Below are positions 35,663-44,571 of a DNA stretch of 64,000 bases, in pieces. The DNA comes from DUPU01 sp050952465 (GTDB lineage: Bacteria > Bacillota > Dehalobacteriia > Dehalobacteriales > Dehalobacteriaceae): the NCBI GenBank assembly GCA_050952465.1, contig JBMNKZ010000005.1, positions 310,001 through 374,000 on the forward strand. The letters are read 5' to 3'. Position 1 is the first letter of the stretch, and the number at the start of each line of letters is the position of its first letter. The position numbers and the translations under genes are program-made. Under the pieces are notes generated by a model that did no database searches, had not been told where the DNA came from, and worked only from the letters and a program-made list of their open reading frames with translations.

Positions 35663-36582
35663 AAGGATTTAGAAACAGAAATCATTGGGTAAGCAAGGCC
35701 AATAAAAGGCTAAAATTTGGGATCCTCTTACTCACGATAATCTTGCTTTTTTGTTTTTTTGGGCCTTTATTTTCTCCCTATGAACTTCAAGAAACCAATC
35801 TCCTAGAAGCAAAACAGCCGCCCAGCCTTTCTCACTGGCTTGGGACGGATGGGGCAGGAAGGGATGTCCTTTTAAGGCTGATGTATGGGGGGAGAATTTC
35901 CCTAATGGTCGGATTTTTTGCCGTAGCTCTGGAGGTTATGCTGGGTACAATGATTGGCTTAAGTGCCGGATTTTACGGCGGTGTGATAGATAATCTTTTA
36001 ATGCGCTTGGTGGATGTGGTGTTCAGCATTCCTTTTTTGCCCGTGCTTCTTTTAACTTCGGCAGTAATGACGGAACTTCGAGTCTTACCGAACCTGCGTA
36101 TTTATCTTCTGGTATTCATGATCGGTATTTTCAGCTGGCCATATTTAGCCCGCCTAGTACGAAGTCAAGTGTTATCCCTTAGAGAAGAAGAGTTTATGTT
36201 GGCTACTGAGGTTCTAGGTTTGAAAGATTCGCGGAAGATTTTTTATCATCTTTTACCCAATGTGCTACCCCAGGTGATTGTTACGGGAACTTTGGCTGTG
36301 GCTACTGCTATTTTAGCGGAGGCGACTTTAAGTTATTTGGGGGTAGGAGTGCTGCCTCCTTATCCTTCCTGGGGCAATATGGTGCAGGTGGTTAATGATT
36401 TTAACGATTTTAAATACCGGTCTTGGCTTTGGTTACCCCCAGGCGGGATGATTTTCCTAACTGTGGCGGCTATCAACTTAATTGGTGACGGATTAAGAGA
36501 TGCATTGGATCCTAAGTCAGAAGAAAGGACTACTTCTTTCCAAAAGGGGTGGAGGAAATCAGCGAAACAATTATCAAAGTAA
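35659..36582 (+). CDS. ABC peptide-type permease, DppC-like
   Basis: A 307-residue partner permease with LGTDGAGRDVLLRLMYGGRIS, the standard DppC motif, and the EAA loop near EEEFMLATEVLGLKD. It forms the heterodimeric channel with the preceding gene. Confidence 0.93.
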   Translation: MKGFRNRNHWVSKANKRLKFGILLLTIILLFCFFGPLFSPYELQETNLLEAKQPPSLSHWLGTDGAGRDVLLRLMYGGRISLMVGFFAVALEVMLGTMIGLSAGFYGGVIDNLLMRLVDVVFSIPFLPVLLLTSAVMTELRVLPNLRIYLLVFMIGIFSWPYLARLVRSQVLSLREEEFMLATEVLGLKDSRKIFYHLLPNVLPQVIVTGTLAVATAILAEATLSYLGVGVLPPYPSWGNMVQVVNDFNDFKYRSWLWLPPGGMIFLTVAAINLIGDGLRDALDPKSEERTTSFQKGWRKSAKQLSK

Positions 36583-37493
36583 TAAACCTAAAAAAATATT
36601 TTGGACCGGTAAAAGCCGTAGACGGCATTTCCTTCGAGATTAATCGGGGAGAAACATTTGGCTTAGTGGGAGAATCCGGCTCCGGAAAAAGCACCACTGG
36701 GAAAACAATTTTGCGCCTTTATCCTAAGACCGGAGGAGATATCTTTTTTCAAGACCGGGATATTTTTAAACTAAATAAACGGGAATTAAGGAAGCTCCGC
36801 CCTAAAATGCAGATGATTTTTCAAGGGACCAAAAGCTCTTTGAATCCAAGGATGACAGTTGGAAACCTTATTAGCGAAGCTCTTTTAGATCATAAATTGT
36901 ATGAAAAGGGGAGACTTCGGGAAGTAACGGCTGCCATTATGGAAAAATGTGGGCTCTCCCCAAGGAAAATGGATTGTTTCCCCCATGAATTTTCCGGAGG
37001 TGAGCGGCAAAGGATCGGTATTGCCCGGGCTTTGGTCTTGAAACCTGATTTCATTGTCGCGGACGAACCTGTTTCCTCTCTGGATGTGTCCATCCAATCC
37101 CAAATAATAAATTTACTTGGAGATTTACAGGAGGAATACGGTCTGACCTATCTTTTTATTTCCCATGACTTGTCCTTGGTGGAACATATTTCTCAAAAGG
37201 TTGGCATCATGTATTTAGGCTCCCTGGTGGAAATCGGCCCCACAAGTGAGGTCTTTCAAAATCCTGCTCACCCCTATACCAAAGCCCTTTTATCCGCTAT
37301 CCCAGGTTTATCCCCTCTCCAAAAAAGGGAACGTATCATACTCCAGGGAGAGATGCCCTCACCTATAGACCCTCCGGCAGGGTGTATTTTTCATACCCGT
37401 TGTTCATATGCTCAAGAAAAATGTCGTAAGGAACGCCCAGTGCTAAAAGACTTTGGCTGTAGTCATAAGACGGCCTGCCATTTTATCAATTGA
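36549..37493 (+). CDS. ABC peptide-type ATPase, OppF/DppF-like
   Basis: A 314-residue ATPase from GTG, overlapping the permease by 34 bases. It has Walker A GESGSGKST, signature FSGGERQRIGIARAL, Walker B FIVADEPVSSLD and the C-terminal oligopeptide-transporter extension with CIFHTRCSYAQEKC cysteines. Only one ATPase is present; the usual OppD-like partner is missing, so a homodimer or an ATPase from elsewhere is needed. Confidence 0.92.
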   Translation: MEEISETIIKVINLKKYFGPVKAVDGISFEINRGETFGLVGESGSGKSTTGKTILRLYPKTGGDIFFQDRDIFKLNKRELRKLRPKMQMIFQGTKSSLNPRMTVGNLISEALLDHKLYEKGRLREVTAAIMEKCGLSPRKMDCFPHEFSGGERQRIGIARALVLKPDFIVADEPVSSLDVSIQSQIINLLGDLQEEYGLTYLFISHDLSLVEHISQKVGIMYLGSLVEIGPTSEVFQNPAHPYTKALLSAIPGLSPLQKRERIILQGEMPSPIDPPAGCIFHTRCSYAQEKCRKERPVLKDFGCSHKTACHFIN

Positions 37494-37542
37494 TATCTGA
37501 TTAATCACTACCTACTAAACATAAAGGAAAGGAAGGAAGAAA

Positions 37543-38982
37543 ATGATTAATGCTGTACAATGGAAATCGGAAATGGAAGTACTGACACCAGGCGAAGTCG
37601 TGGCAATCCATGAGGCCAGCTTGCACATTCTCTGGCAGACGGGGATTTTAATGCCTTTGGATGATGCTAAATATGACCGATTGGAGGATTTGGGAGTTAA
37701 GGTAGACCGGGAAAAACAAAAGGTATATTTTCCGCCTCAGGTGGTGGAAGAGGCTTTAAAAAAGGCTCCTACTACTTATACCCTTTATGCTCGCAATCCG
37801 GAAAATGACCTGCCTTTGGACGGTACCAAAGGGTATCTCACCCTGGATGGATGCGGCAATCAAATTATTGACCCGGAGACAGGGGAACTGCGGGCATCCT
37901 CCAAAGCCTATTTAGGACAAGCGGTACGCTTGGCGGATGCACTTCCCCAAGTAGGTTTCCTCTGGCCCTGCATCTCTGCCCAGGACTGTAACCCCAAAGT
38001 ACAACCCCTCCATGAACTCCATGCCATGCTGGTGAACTCCACCAAACACGTGCAGGCCATGACCGCCGTGGATCCTTTAAATGCCAAGGGAACGGTGGAA
38101 ATAGCCGCAGCTGTGGTGGGCGGCAGAGAGAATTTACGGAAACGGCCCATAATTTCAAACTTTCAATGCAGTATCAGTCCTTTGTCCTATGACGGGCATG
38201 GGCTGGAGTCAGCTTTGATTTTTGCGGAGGCTGGGGTGCCGGCGGGATTTATGAATATGCAGATTGGCTGTTCTACGGCACCGGCTACCTTGGCAGGGAA
38301 TTTGGCTTTAGGTAATGCGGAAATCGTAGCCGGGATGACATTCTTACAGCTGTTCTGTCCGGGAGCTCCTACATTCTATGGTTCCTCCGCCACTATGATG
38401 GAATTAAAACGGGGTGGGGTTACCTGCGGCGGGCCGGAAGATTTTCTGCTCCAGGCAGCATCGGCTCAAATGGCTCATTTCTATGAGGTACCGGCTAATA
38501 TAGGGACTTTTGCCACTGGAGCCAAAGCCAGTGATTGGCATGCCGGGGTAGAAAACGCCGTGTCCGGTTCCGTGAGCATGTTTTCTAAGGCAGATATGAT
38601 GAGCGGGGCCGGTCTTATTAACGGGGCGCGGATCTTTTCCTTTGAACAGTGCATGATGGACTGCGAGATCTACGAAATTGTGCGCCGGGTAACCCAAGGG
38701 ATTTTGGTTAACAAAGAAACTCTGGCCCTGGATGTCATAGACCGAGTGGGATCCCGCAATCATTATATGGTGGAAGAGCATACCATTAATCATTTGAAAG
38801 AAGTGTGGCAGCCTACGGTGATCGACCGGAGCCTGTATGACGAATGGGTTGCAAAGGGGAAACCCTCTCCGGATAAAATTGCCCGGGAAAAGGCAAAAGA
38901 GATTTTAGCCAAACACCAGCCCCTGCCATTGGAAAATGAGGATTTGGTAAAAGAAATTATTGCTGAATATGAAAAAAGGTAA
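37543..38982 (+). CDS. MttB-family methyltransferase without pyrrolysine
   Basis: A 479-residue member of the trimethylamine methyltransferase superfamily, ATG after AAAGGAAGG. Conserved blocks include LTLDGCGNQIIDPETGE, NSTKHVQ, ISPLSYDGHGLESALIFAEAG and GAPTFYGSSATMM. Where MttB has pyrrolysine this protein continues TFATGAKASDWHAG with no TAG. Such non-Pyl members demethylate quaternary amines, for example glycine betaine (MtgB), proline betaine or carnitine, passing methyl to a corrinoid protein. It lies 49 bases after the ABC importer, so that transporter may bring its substrate. No corrinoid protein gene is adjacent. Confidence 0.88.
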   Translation: MINAVQWKSEMEVLTPGEVVAIHEASLHILWQTGILMPLDDAKYDRLEDLGVKVDREKQKVYFPPQVVEEALKKAPTTYTLYARNPENDLPLDGTKGYLTLDGCGNQIIDPETGELRASSKAYLGQAVRLADALPQVGFLWPCISAQDCNPKVQPLHELHAMLVNSTKHVQAMTAVDPLNAKGTVEIAAAVVGGRENLRKRPIISNFQCSISPLSYDGHGLESALIFAEAGVPAGFMNMQIGCSTAPATLAGNLALGNAEIVAGMTFLQLFCPGAPTFYGSSATMMELKRGGVTCGGPEDFLLQAASAQMAHFYEVPANIGTFATGAKASDWHAGVENAVSGSVSMFSKADMMSGAGLINGARIFSFEQCMMDCEIYEIVRRVTQGILVNKETLALDVIDRVGSRNHYMVEEHTINHLKEVWQPTVIDRSLYDEWVAKGKPSPDKIAREKAKEILAKHQPLPLENEDLVKEIIAEYEKR

Positions 38983-39035
38983 GATAATATTGCAGCTAAT
39001 TGCTACTTAGTTTCATATTCATGGTAATCCACAAA

Positions 39036-39140
39036 TAATCATAAAATATTATCATTAATGATAATTCCTCATACACTTAAGAATTTATGATTATTCATGC
39101 TGTAGTTCTTTGGGACATGATTTTTATGGGTAATCATAAA
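39036..39140. promoter_or_regulatory. Candidate operator cluster upstream of mtbB
   Basis: Three copies of TAATCATAAA lie at 39036-39045, 39084-39093 (inverted) and 39131-39140, and a perfect 18-bp palindrome ATTATCATTAATGATAAT sits at 39048-39065. The 278-base gap otherwise has no gene. They look like binding sites for one or two regulators of the methylamine genes; which protein binds is unknown. Confidence 0.5.
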
Positions 39141-39260
39141 TTAACAACTTCAATTCTAAAGATCTAGTAAATTTGAAGCAAAAAAAAAGCTTGTTATCTT
39201 GTTATAAAGAAAATTTTAACCTGTATCGCAGGTGCCAGTGAGAAAACGAGGAGGGGGCAC

Positions 39261-40658
39261 ATGACGGAAAAAATTTTTACCAGGATGGGGGACGGGTCGG
39301 GAATTTTTCTCAGCCCGGAAGATATCCGATATGATCTGGAAGATGGGACTAAAGATGCGGCTGACCGGGGTAGGATTCCAGAGCTCACCCAAGAAGAACT
39401 GGATTATCTTTACGAAATCATCGCCATGCCCGTCACGGTAATTGGGGTGAAAAGGGGTCAGGAAGTAGTTTCATCTTCCGATTCCGGAGCTTTTAAAATT
39501 ACATACCAAAGTCATATTTCCATGGACAGGGCCATAGCGGTGCAGGTGCATGAAAAAGTTTTGGCCGCTGATTCTTTGGATCTGGGTAATATTGACTACA
39601 GCTATAAAGCCGTAAAGGCAATTCTCCATGACGAGGCCAAGGTGATGGAGTTAGTCCAAGCCAATACCATTATGCCGGTGCTTTATGGTTCTATGCCCAA
39701 TTTGGGGCTTTATACCAAGCCCGACGGACCGGTGGAGAATTGGTCGGAACTTCTACCCATGGCAAAAATTGATGAGGCAAGATCTGCTCAGGAAGAAGCA
39801 ATTGAGTATGCCGTTAAGGACATGGTTTATATCGCGGAAGGTATGTACCAGGCCGGAGCGGACGGTATGAATTTTGACACCTGCGGCGCCTCGGGGGATG
39901 CGGATATTTTGGCCGCTCTCAAAGCCATCGAAATAATTAAATCTAAGTACCCGGATTTTGGAGTGGAAATGGGCATGGCCGGAGAGTTTATCCTGGGAAT
40001 GCACGGGAAATTAGAGTTTCATGGCATGCGTCTCGCCGGCCTTTATCCGCATCATCAGGTGAAATTGGCAGAAAAAGCAGGGGTGAGCATCTTTGGCCCG
40101 GTGATTAACACCAATAGCAACATGTCGTTTCCTTGGAATCTTGCCCGGGCGGTAACCTTTATTAAGGCCTGCACTGAGGCTGCCAATATTCCGGTTCATG
40201 CCAATGTAGGCATGGGGGTAGGGGCGACACCCATGACACCTGTTCCGCCGGTGGATGCTGTTTCCCGGGCGGTAAAGGCGATGGTGGAAATCGGTAAGGT
40301 AGATGGGTTGTAGATTGGTTCCGGTGACCCTTTTGGCAATGAAGCTGCCCAGACTGTGGCTGTAGGTATGGGGGGCATCCGGACGGCCGGGGATCTTGTT
40401 CTTAGAATGCAACTCTCTAAAGGTATGAAGATAAACGCTGCAAAAGATTATGTAGCAGCCAAATTAGGTGTAACACCGATGGATTTAAGCGACTGTTCCG
40501 TAATGCAGGATATTCGGGAGACATTGGATATAGGATATCCCATGCCCAACGATGGAGCTGCAAAAGGGATAGAAGCAAAGTTTAATATTGCTCGAGTATT
40601 AGGAATTAAGATTAATTCCGTAGAGCGATTTAAAAGAAAGATAGGTTTAAGTAGTTGA
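39261..40658 (+). CDS. mtbB: Dimethylamine methyltransferase MtbB, amber codon read as pyrrolysine
   Basis: Reading through TAG at 40311-40313 gives 465 residues. The first part matches MtbB from its start (RMGDGSGIFLSPEDI) through NFDTCGASGDADI and GMAGEFILGMHGKLE. The TAG at codon 351 falls in VDGL-X-IGSGDPFG, exactly where archaeal MtbB carries pyrrolysine (VDGI-X-IGVGDPLG). The same frame continues with GIRTAGDLVLRMQLS and KGIEAKFNIARVLG to TGA at 40658. It moves a methyl from dimethylamine to a corrinoid protein. GGAGGGGGC precedes ATG. mtbC and mtbA are not in the window. A conventional reading would wrongly split it into two fragments. Confidence 0.95.
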
Positions 40659-40669
40659 ATTATGTACGA

Positions 40670-40735
40670 GTACTGTCATCCTGAGCGAAGTGAAGGAATA
40701 GATTTTTCACTTCGTTCAAAATGACATAAAAACAA
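40670..40735. repeat. Interspersed palindromic repeat, copy 1
   Basis: GTCATCCTGAGCGAAGTGAA pairs imperfectly with TTCACTTCGTTCAAAATGAC, forming a hairpin between mtbB and mttB. A related unit beginning TGTCATCCTGAGCG lies after mttB. Confidence 0.6.
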
Positions 40736-40755
40736 AATAGAAGGGGTGAAATGAT

Positions 40756-42243
40756 GTGAAAAGGAACTCATTTGCGGCACGGAATGCTTTCATGGGTTGT
40801 GGGCTTATCATGTTCAGTAATGATGATTTAGAAATGATTCATGATGCGACACTGGAAGTACTGGAATATGCCGGTCTTTATGTCCAGAGCGAGGAAGCCA
40901 TGGACATCTATGATGGCGGGGGATGTATCGTGGACAAGGAAAAGAAAATTGTGAAAATTCCCGCCCATGTTGTGGAGGATGCCATTCGTTATGCTCCCAA
41001 AAAAGTATTTCTAGCCGGAAGAGATCCCAAGCATGACATCGTTTTGGAAAGCGGCCGGGTTAATTTCTGTCCCTTTGGGGAAGGAATTATGGTAATTGAC
41101 CCTTATACTGGAGAATACCGAAAATCCACCAAGGAGGATAAGGGGAATGTGGCCAAACTGGTGGATGCTCTGGATCAGTATGATATGCTGGAAAACACGG
41201 TGGCACCCCGGGATGTGCCCCCGGAAGTTCAGAGCTTACATAGTTACGAGGTGACTGTATCCAATACCACTAAGCACGTACCCCAGCCTTGCCATGACAA
41301 GCGGTCTGCTCAGATTTTAATTGAGATGGCTGCCGCAGTAGCAGGGGGTAAGGAAAAGCTGAAGGATCGGCCCAGCGTTTCCGGATGTACCTGTCCCCAG
41401 AGCCCACTGACCATTTCGGCAGGATGCGCGGATCCCATTATTGAATACGCCAAGGCAGGTCTGCCCCAGAACATTCTATCCATGGCCTTAGCCGGTGCTA
41501 CTTCCCCGGTGACTTTGGCGGGTACCTTAGTTACCCATAATGCAGAGGTTTTGGGAGGGATTGTTCTTGCTCAGCTAACGAGAAAAGGGGCCCCGGTCAT
41601 GTACGGTAGCTCCACCTCTATTATTGATTTGAAACAACTGACAGCGACGGTAGGCTGCCCAGAATTAGGAATGATTAGTGCCGCAGTGGCAAAACTAGCC
41701 CAATTCTATTTACTGCCCAGCTATGTGGCCGGTTCGTAGGGGGATAGCAAATTATCCGATGCCCAGTCCGGACACGAAAAAACCATCACTACATTACTGC
41801 CCGCAATGGCAGGGGCCAATATGATTTACGGGGGAGGCATGCTGGAGATGGGAATTACCATGAGTTTTGCCCAATTGGTAATGGACAATGAGATCATTGC
41901 CATGACCAGACGGGTTTTGGAAGGTATTCCCGTCAATGATGAAACTTTAGCCGTGGATGTGATCAAGAGTGTAGGTGCACGAGGACACTTCCTGGCGGAA
42001 GAACATACCGTAAAACATATGCGCACGTGCCAATCTCAGCCGGAGTTGATGGATCGGAGAATGCGCCAATTTTGGGAAGAGCGTGGGGCAAAAGACTACG
42101 CAGAGGCCTGCGCGGAAAAAGCCCGCTACATTCTGGAACATCACAAGCCGGAACCGGTGTCCGATTATGCGGCTAAGACCATGCGCGACCTGATTGACGA
42201 AAAAGAAAATGAATTAGGCGTGAAAGGTCATCACGCCATGTAA
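40756..42243 (+). CDS. mttB: Trimethylamine methyltransferase MttB, amber codon read as pyrrolysine
   Basis: Reading through TAG at 41737-41739 yields 495 residues with the special residue at position 328. The flanking sequence YVAGS-X-GDSKLSDAQSGHEK corresponds to the pyrrolysine site of MttB, and the frame continues TLLPAMAGANMIYGGGM to TAA at 42243. The N-terminal half has GEGIMVIDPYTGEYRKST and TTKHVPQPCHDK. GTG is preceded by AAGGGGTGAAATGAT. It transfers a methyl from trimethylamine to its corrinoid protein MttC, which is not encoded here. Paired with mtbB it gives stepwise use of tri- and dimethylamine. Confidence 0.95.
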
Positions 42244-42257
42244 GAGTACTTATACCG

Positions 42258-42340
42258 TACCGGTCTGTCATCCTGAGCGGAGGGAATAATCTGAGACATT
42301 TGATTGTTCCTCCGCAGGATGGCATAGTAATGGATTTCTC
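42258..42340. repeat. Interspersed palindromic repeat, copy 2
   Basis: CTGTCATCCTGAGCGGAGGG pairs imperfectly with TCCTCCGCAGGATGGCAT. It matches the left arm of the copy at 40670 and lies between the convergent mttB and MATE genes, where it may also act as a bidirectional transcript end. Confidence 0.55.
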
Positions 42341-42463
42341 AAGATCCCACCTTAACATATGCAACTAACTAATGTAATCACAAATAGTACAGGAACGGTT
42401 TTCAACTGTTCCCAAAATAGTTTGGGCATCAAGTATTAATCAAGTATTAATTAAATTGTTTTG

Positions 42464-43864
42464 TTATGAGAACTCCCCTCTCGGTTTCGCCGATTGGTGA
42501 GTTAGGCTGGGTTTGGCTTTTCTTAAAATGGTCTTCCACTGGCCGGAACGGAAACGGAATAAGAATAGTACGCAACGGATTACCATATCCAGCATCATGG
42601 CCATCCAAACACCGGCTAATCCATAGCCATACCAGATGGCAAAAGCGGAAAGCCCCAGGCGGATACCCCATTGGCCAATCATTGTAATATACATGACCCA
42701 GCGAGTGTCACCGGCTCCTCTTAAACCTCCGCTTAATACCATTACAATGGACATGGGAACCTGGGCAAAGGCAACTATTCTGAGACATTCGGCCGCAAGA
42801 CCCACTACCTCCGGGTCGGGAACAAAGATTTGAACCAAAGGTCTTGCCCAAATATAGAAGACCACTCCCATAATTCCCATAAAGATGGCGGACATTTTAC
42901 TGGTTTGGATTCCATAACCTTCCGCATGATCGCTGTGTCTAGCTCCTAATGACTGACCGACCAGTGTTGTGGCGGCAACACCAAAACCAAAACCGGGCAT
43001 AAAGGAGATGCTATGCACCGTCATAATCACCTGGTTGGCTGCAATGGCAGTGGTACCAAGGGTGGCAATTAAGATGGTATAAATAATATGGCTGGAGTGG
43101 TTGACGAATTGTTCCCCAGCTGAGGGGAGGCCAATCCGCAAAACATCTTTAACAATTCCCGGGCGCCAGACAAAGTTCTTCTTTGCCGGAAGTTTAATGA
43201 CCAAGTGCCCCCTGACCAGCATGATAAAGGCGATGATACTGGTCAAGCCCCGGGATATACCTTCGGCTAAAGCCGCACCCTTCAGTCCTAAGGAAGGGAT
43301 AAAGCTGAATCCGGGAATCAGGATTAACCCCAGAATTATGGTCATGATATTCATCCCAATGGTAAAATACATGGGACGTTTCATATCTCCTGCTCCCTGG
43401 AGGGCGGCATTAATAATCATTAAGATAATACCTAAGGTCATGCTGTAGCCCACAACAGATAAGTAACCGCTGCCCATAGAAATTACGCCCTGATCCGGAT
43501 TTCCCAGCATGAGAAGGGTTAAAAAGAAGGAACCAAATTGGTCTAGGCAAATCCCCAGCACCAGAGCGATTCCTACGCCGATGATCAAGGAATGGGAAAG
43601 AATGATTCCTGCTTCTTCTTTAGTTCCTGCTCCGAAATTATATGCTACAAGAGCGGTTGTTCCGACAGTTAATGCCACTAAAGTACCAATTACTAAAAAC
43701 ATGATCCTTTGGGAGAGGCCAATGGCCGCAACAGATTCGGCACCTGTTAAAAAATTTCCGATCAGAATCATGGTAATAACTCCGACAGATGTCTGAAACG
43801 ACATCTGTAAAATGGCGGGCCAGGCTAACCGCCAAATATTATGCTTCATTTCTTTCTTAGTCAA
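42464..43864 (-). CDS. MATE-family multidrug efflux transporter
   Basis: A 466-residue membrane protein with about twelve helices in two similar halves. It starts with WRLAWPAILQMSFQTSVGVI, and has GMNIMTIILGLILIPG and the mid-protein AGEQFVNHSSHIIYT segment. MATE transporters export cationic drugs or metabolites using Na+ or H+. It is downstream of a MarR gene in the same operon, so drug- or metabolite-induced export is likely. Confidence 0.93.
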   Translation of the reverse strand: MTKKEMKHNIWRLAWPAILQMSFQTSVGVITMILIGNFLTGAESVAAIGLSQRIMFLVIGTLVALTVGTTALVAYNFGAGTKEEAGIILSHSLIIGVGIALVLGICLDQFGSFFLTLLMLGNPDQGVISMGSGYLSVVGYSMTLGIILMIINAALQGAGDMKRPMYFTIGMNIMTIILGLILIPGFSFIPSLGLKGAALAEGISRGLTSIIAFIMLVRGHLVIKLPAKKNFVWRPGIVKDVLRIGLPSAGEQFVNHSSHIIYTILIATLGTTAIAANQVIMTVHSISFMPGFGFGVAATTLVGQSLGARHSDHAEGYGIQTSKMSAIFMGIMGVVFYIWARPLVQIFVPDPEVVGLAAECLRIVAFAQVPMSIVMVLSGGLRGAGDTRWVMYITMIGQWGIRLGLSAFAIWYGYGLAGVWMAMMLDMVIRCVLFLFRFRSGQWKTILRKAKPSLTHQSAKPRGEFS

Positions 43865-43921
43865 TCTAATTCACCTTGCTTATTAGTTTCGTCTATTAAT
43901 TATAAAAAAGAGCGGCTGACG

Positions 43922-44359
43922 CTAAGAACTCTGTTTATCCCGAAGAAAAGCGGACAGCGTTTTTAGGGCTTTTATTATAATTGGATAAGCTTCCGCATCA
44001 ATGTCCTTTAAGGCTACTTTTAACTTCTGATAGCGAAATAAGCGAATTTCCTCTAAAATACCTTTGCCTTTATCCGTGATAAACAGCTTAATTACTCTTC
44101 GGTCTTCCGGGTGAGAACCCCGGCGCAAGAGATTACTTTCCACCAAGCTATCTACCAAAGAAGTAATGCTGCTGGGGGCTAAGTACATTTTGTTATGCAG
44201 TTCCCTCATGGTCATGCCCCGGTTTTCATTTACATTAAAAAGAACCCAATACCTGGGCAGGGAAAGTTTTTTCTCTTCCAGATACTTTCTGGTGATCTGG
44301 TTCATTAAATAATTAGTATTTTGCAGTAGGAAGTCTAATTCCTGAAAAGACTGTTCCAT
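43922..44359 (-). CDS. MarR-family transcriptional regulator
   Basis: A 145-residue winged-helix regulator: LPRYWVLFNVNENRGMTMRELHNKMYLAPSSITSLVDSL holds the recognition helix (in pieces), and LRRGSHPEDRRVIKLFITDKG the wing with the conserved Asp-Arg-Arg. It precedes the MATE gene by 57 bases and probably represses both. Its promoter carries a palindrome at the transcript start. Confidence 0.92.
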   Translation of the reverse strand: MEQSFQELDFLLQNTNYLMNQITRKYLEEKKLSLPRYWVLFNVNENRGMTMRELHNKMYLAPSSITSLVDSLVESNLLRRGSHPEDRRVIKLFITDKGKGILEEIRLFRYQKLKVALKDIDAEAYPIIIKALKTLSAFLRDKQSS

Positions 44360-44404
44360 TATTTACTATGCTCCCTAAAAAGTTTTCACGAACAAGCTTT
44401 GACT

Positions 44405-44459
44405 TCCGAATATTTCGGACAGCGAAATAAATTATAGCACTCTTTCTCAGGGGTTGCAA
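44405..44459 (-). promoter_or_regulatory. Promoter and operator of the marR-MATE operon
   Basis: On the minus strand TTGCAA (44459-44454) and TATAAT (44436-44431) are 17 bases apart. The palindrome TCCGAAATATTCGGA covers 44419-44405, just after the -10 box at the likely start point, the expected place for autorepression by MarR. Confidence 0.7.
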
Positions 44460-44571
44460 TATCAATATTTTATTTCTCTGATGCTTTTCCGCCTTTTATT
44501 ATATGATTTAATTAATTTATGGAGTAAAATGAACTAAAATGGGAATGACAAAAAGAAAAAGGGAGAATACC

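Noticed and set aside
37543..38982. Third amber-containing methyltransferase
   Set aside because: This MttB-family gene reads straight through the pyrrolysine position with TFATGAKASDWHAG and no TAG, so it is not a pyrrolysine protein.
39261..42243. mtbB and mttB as pseudogenes with nonsense mutations
   Set aside because: Each has a single TAG, both exactly at the known pyrrolysine site, with conserved sequence on both sides and no other damage.
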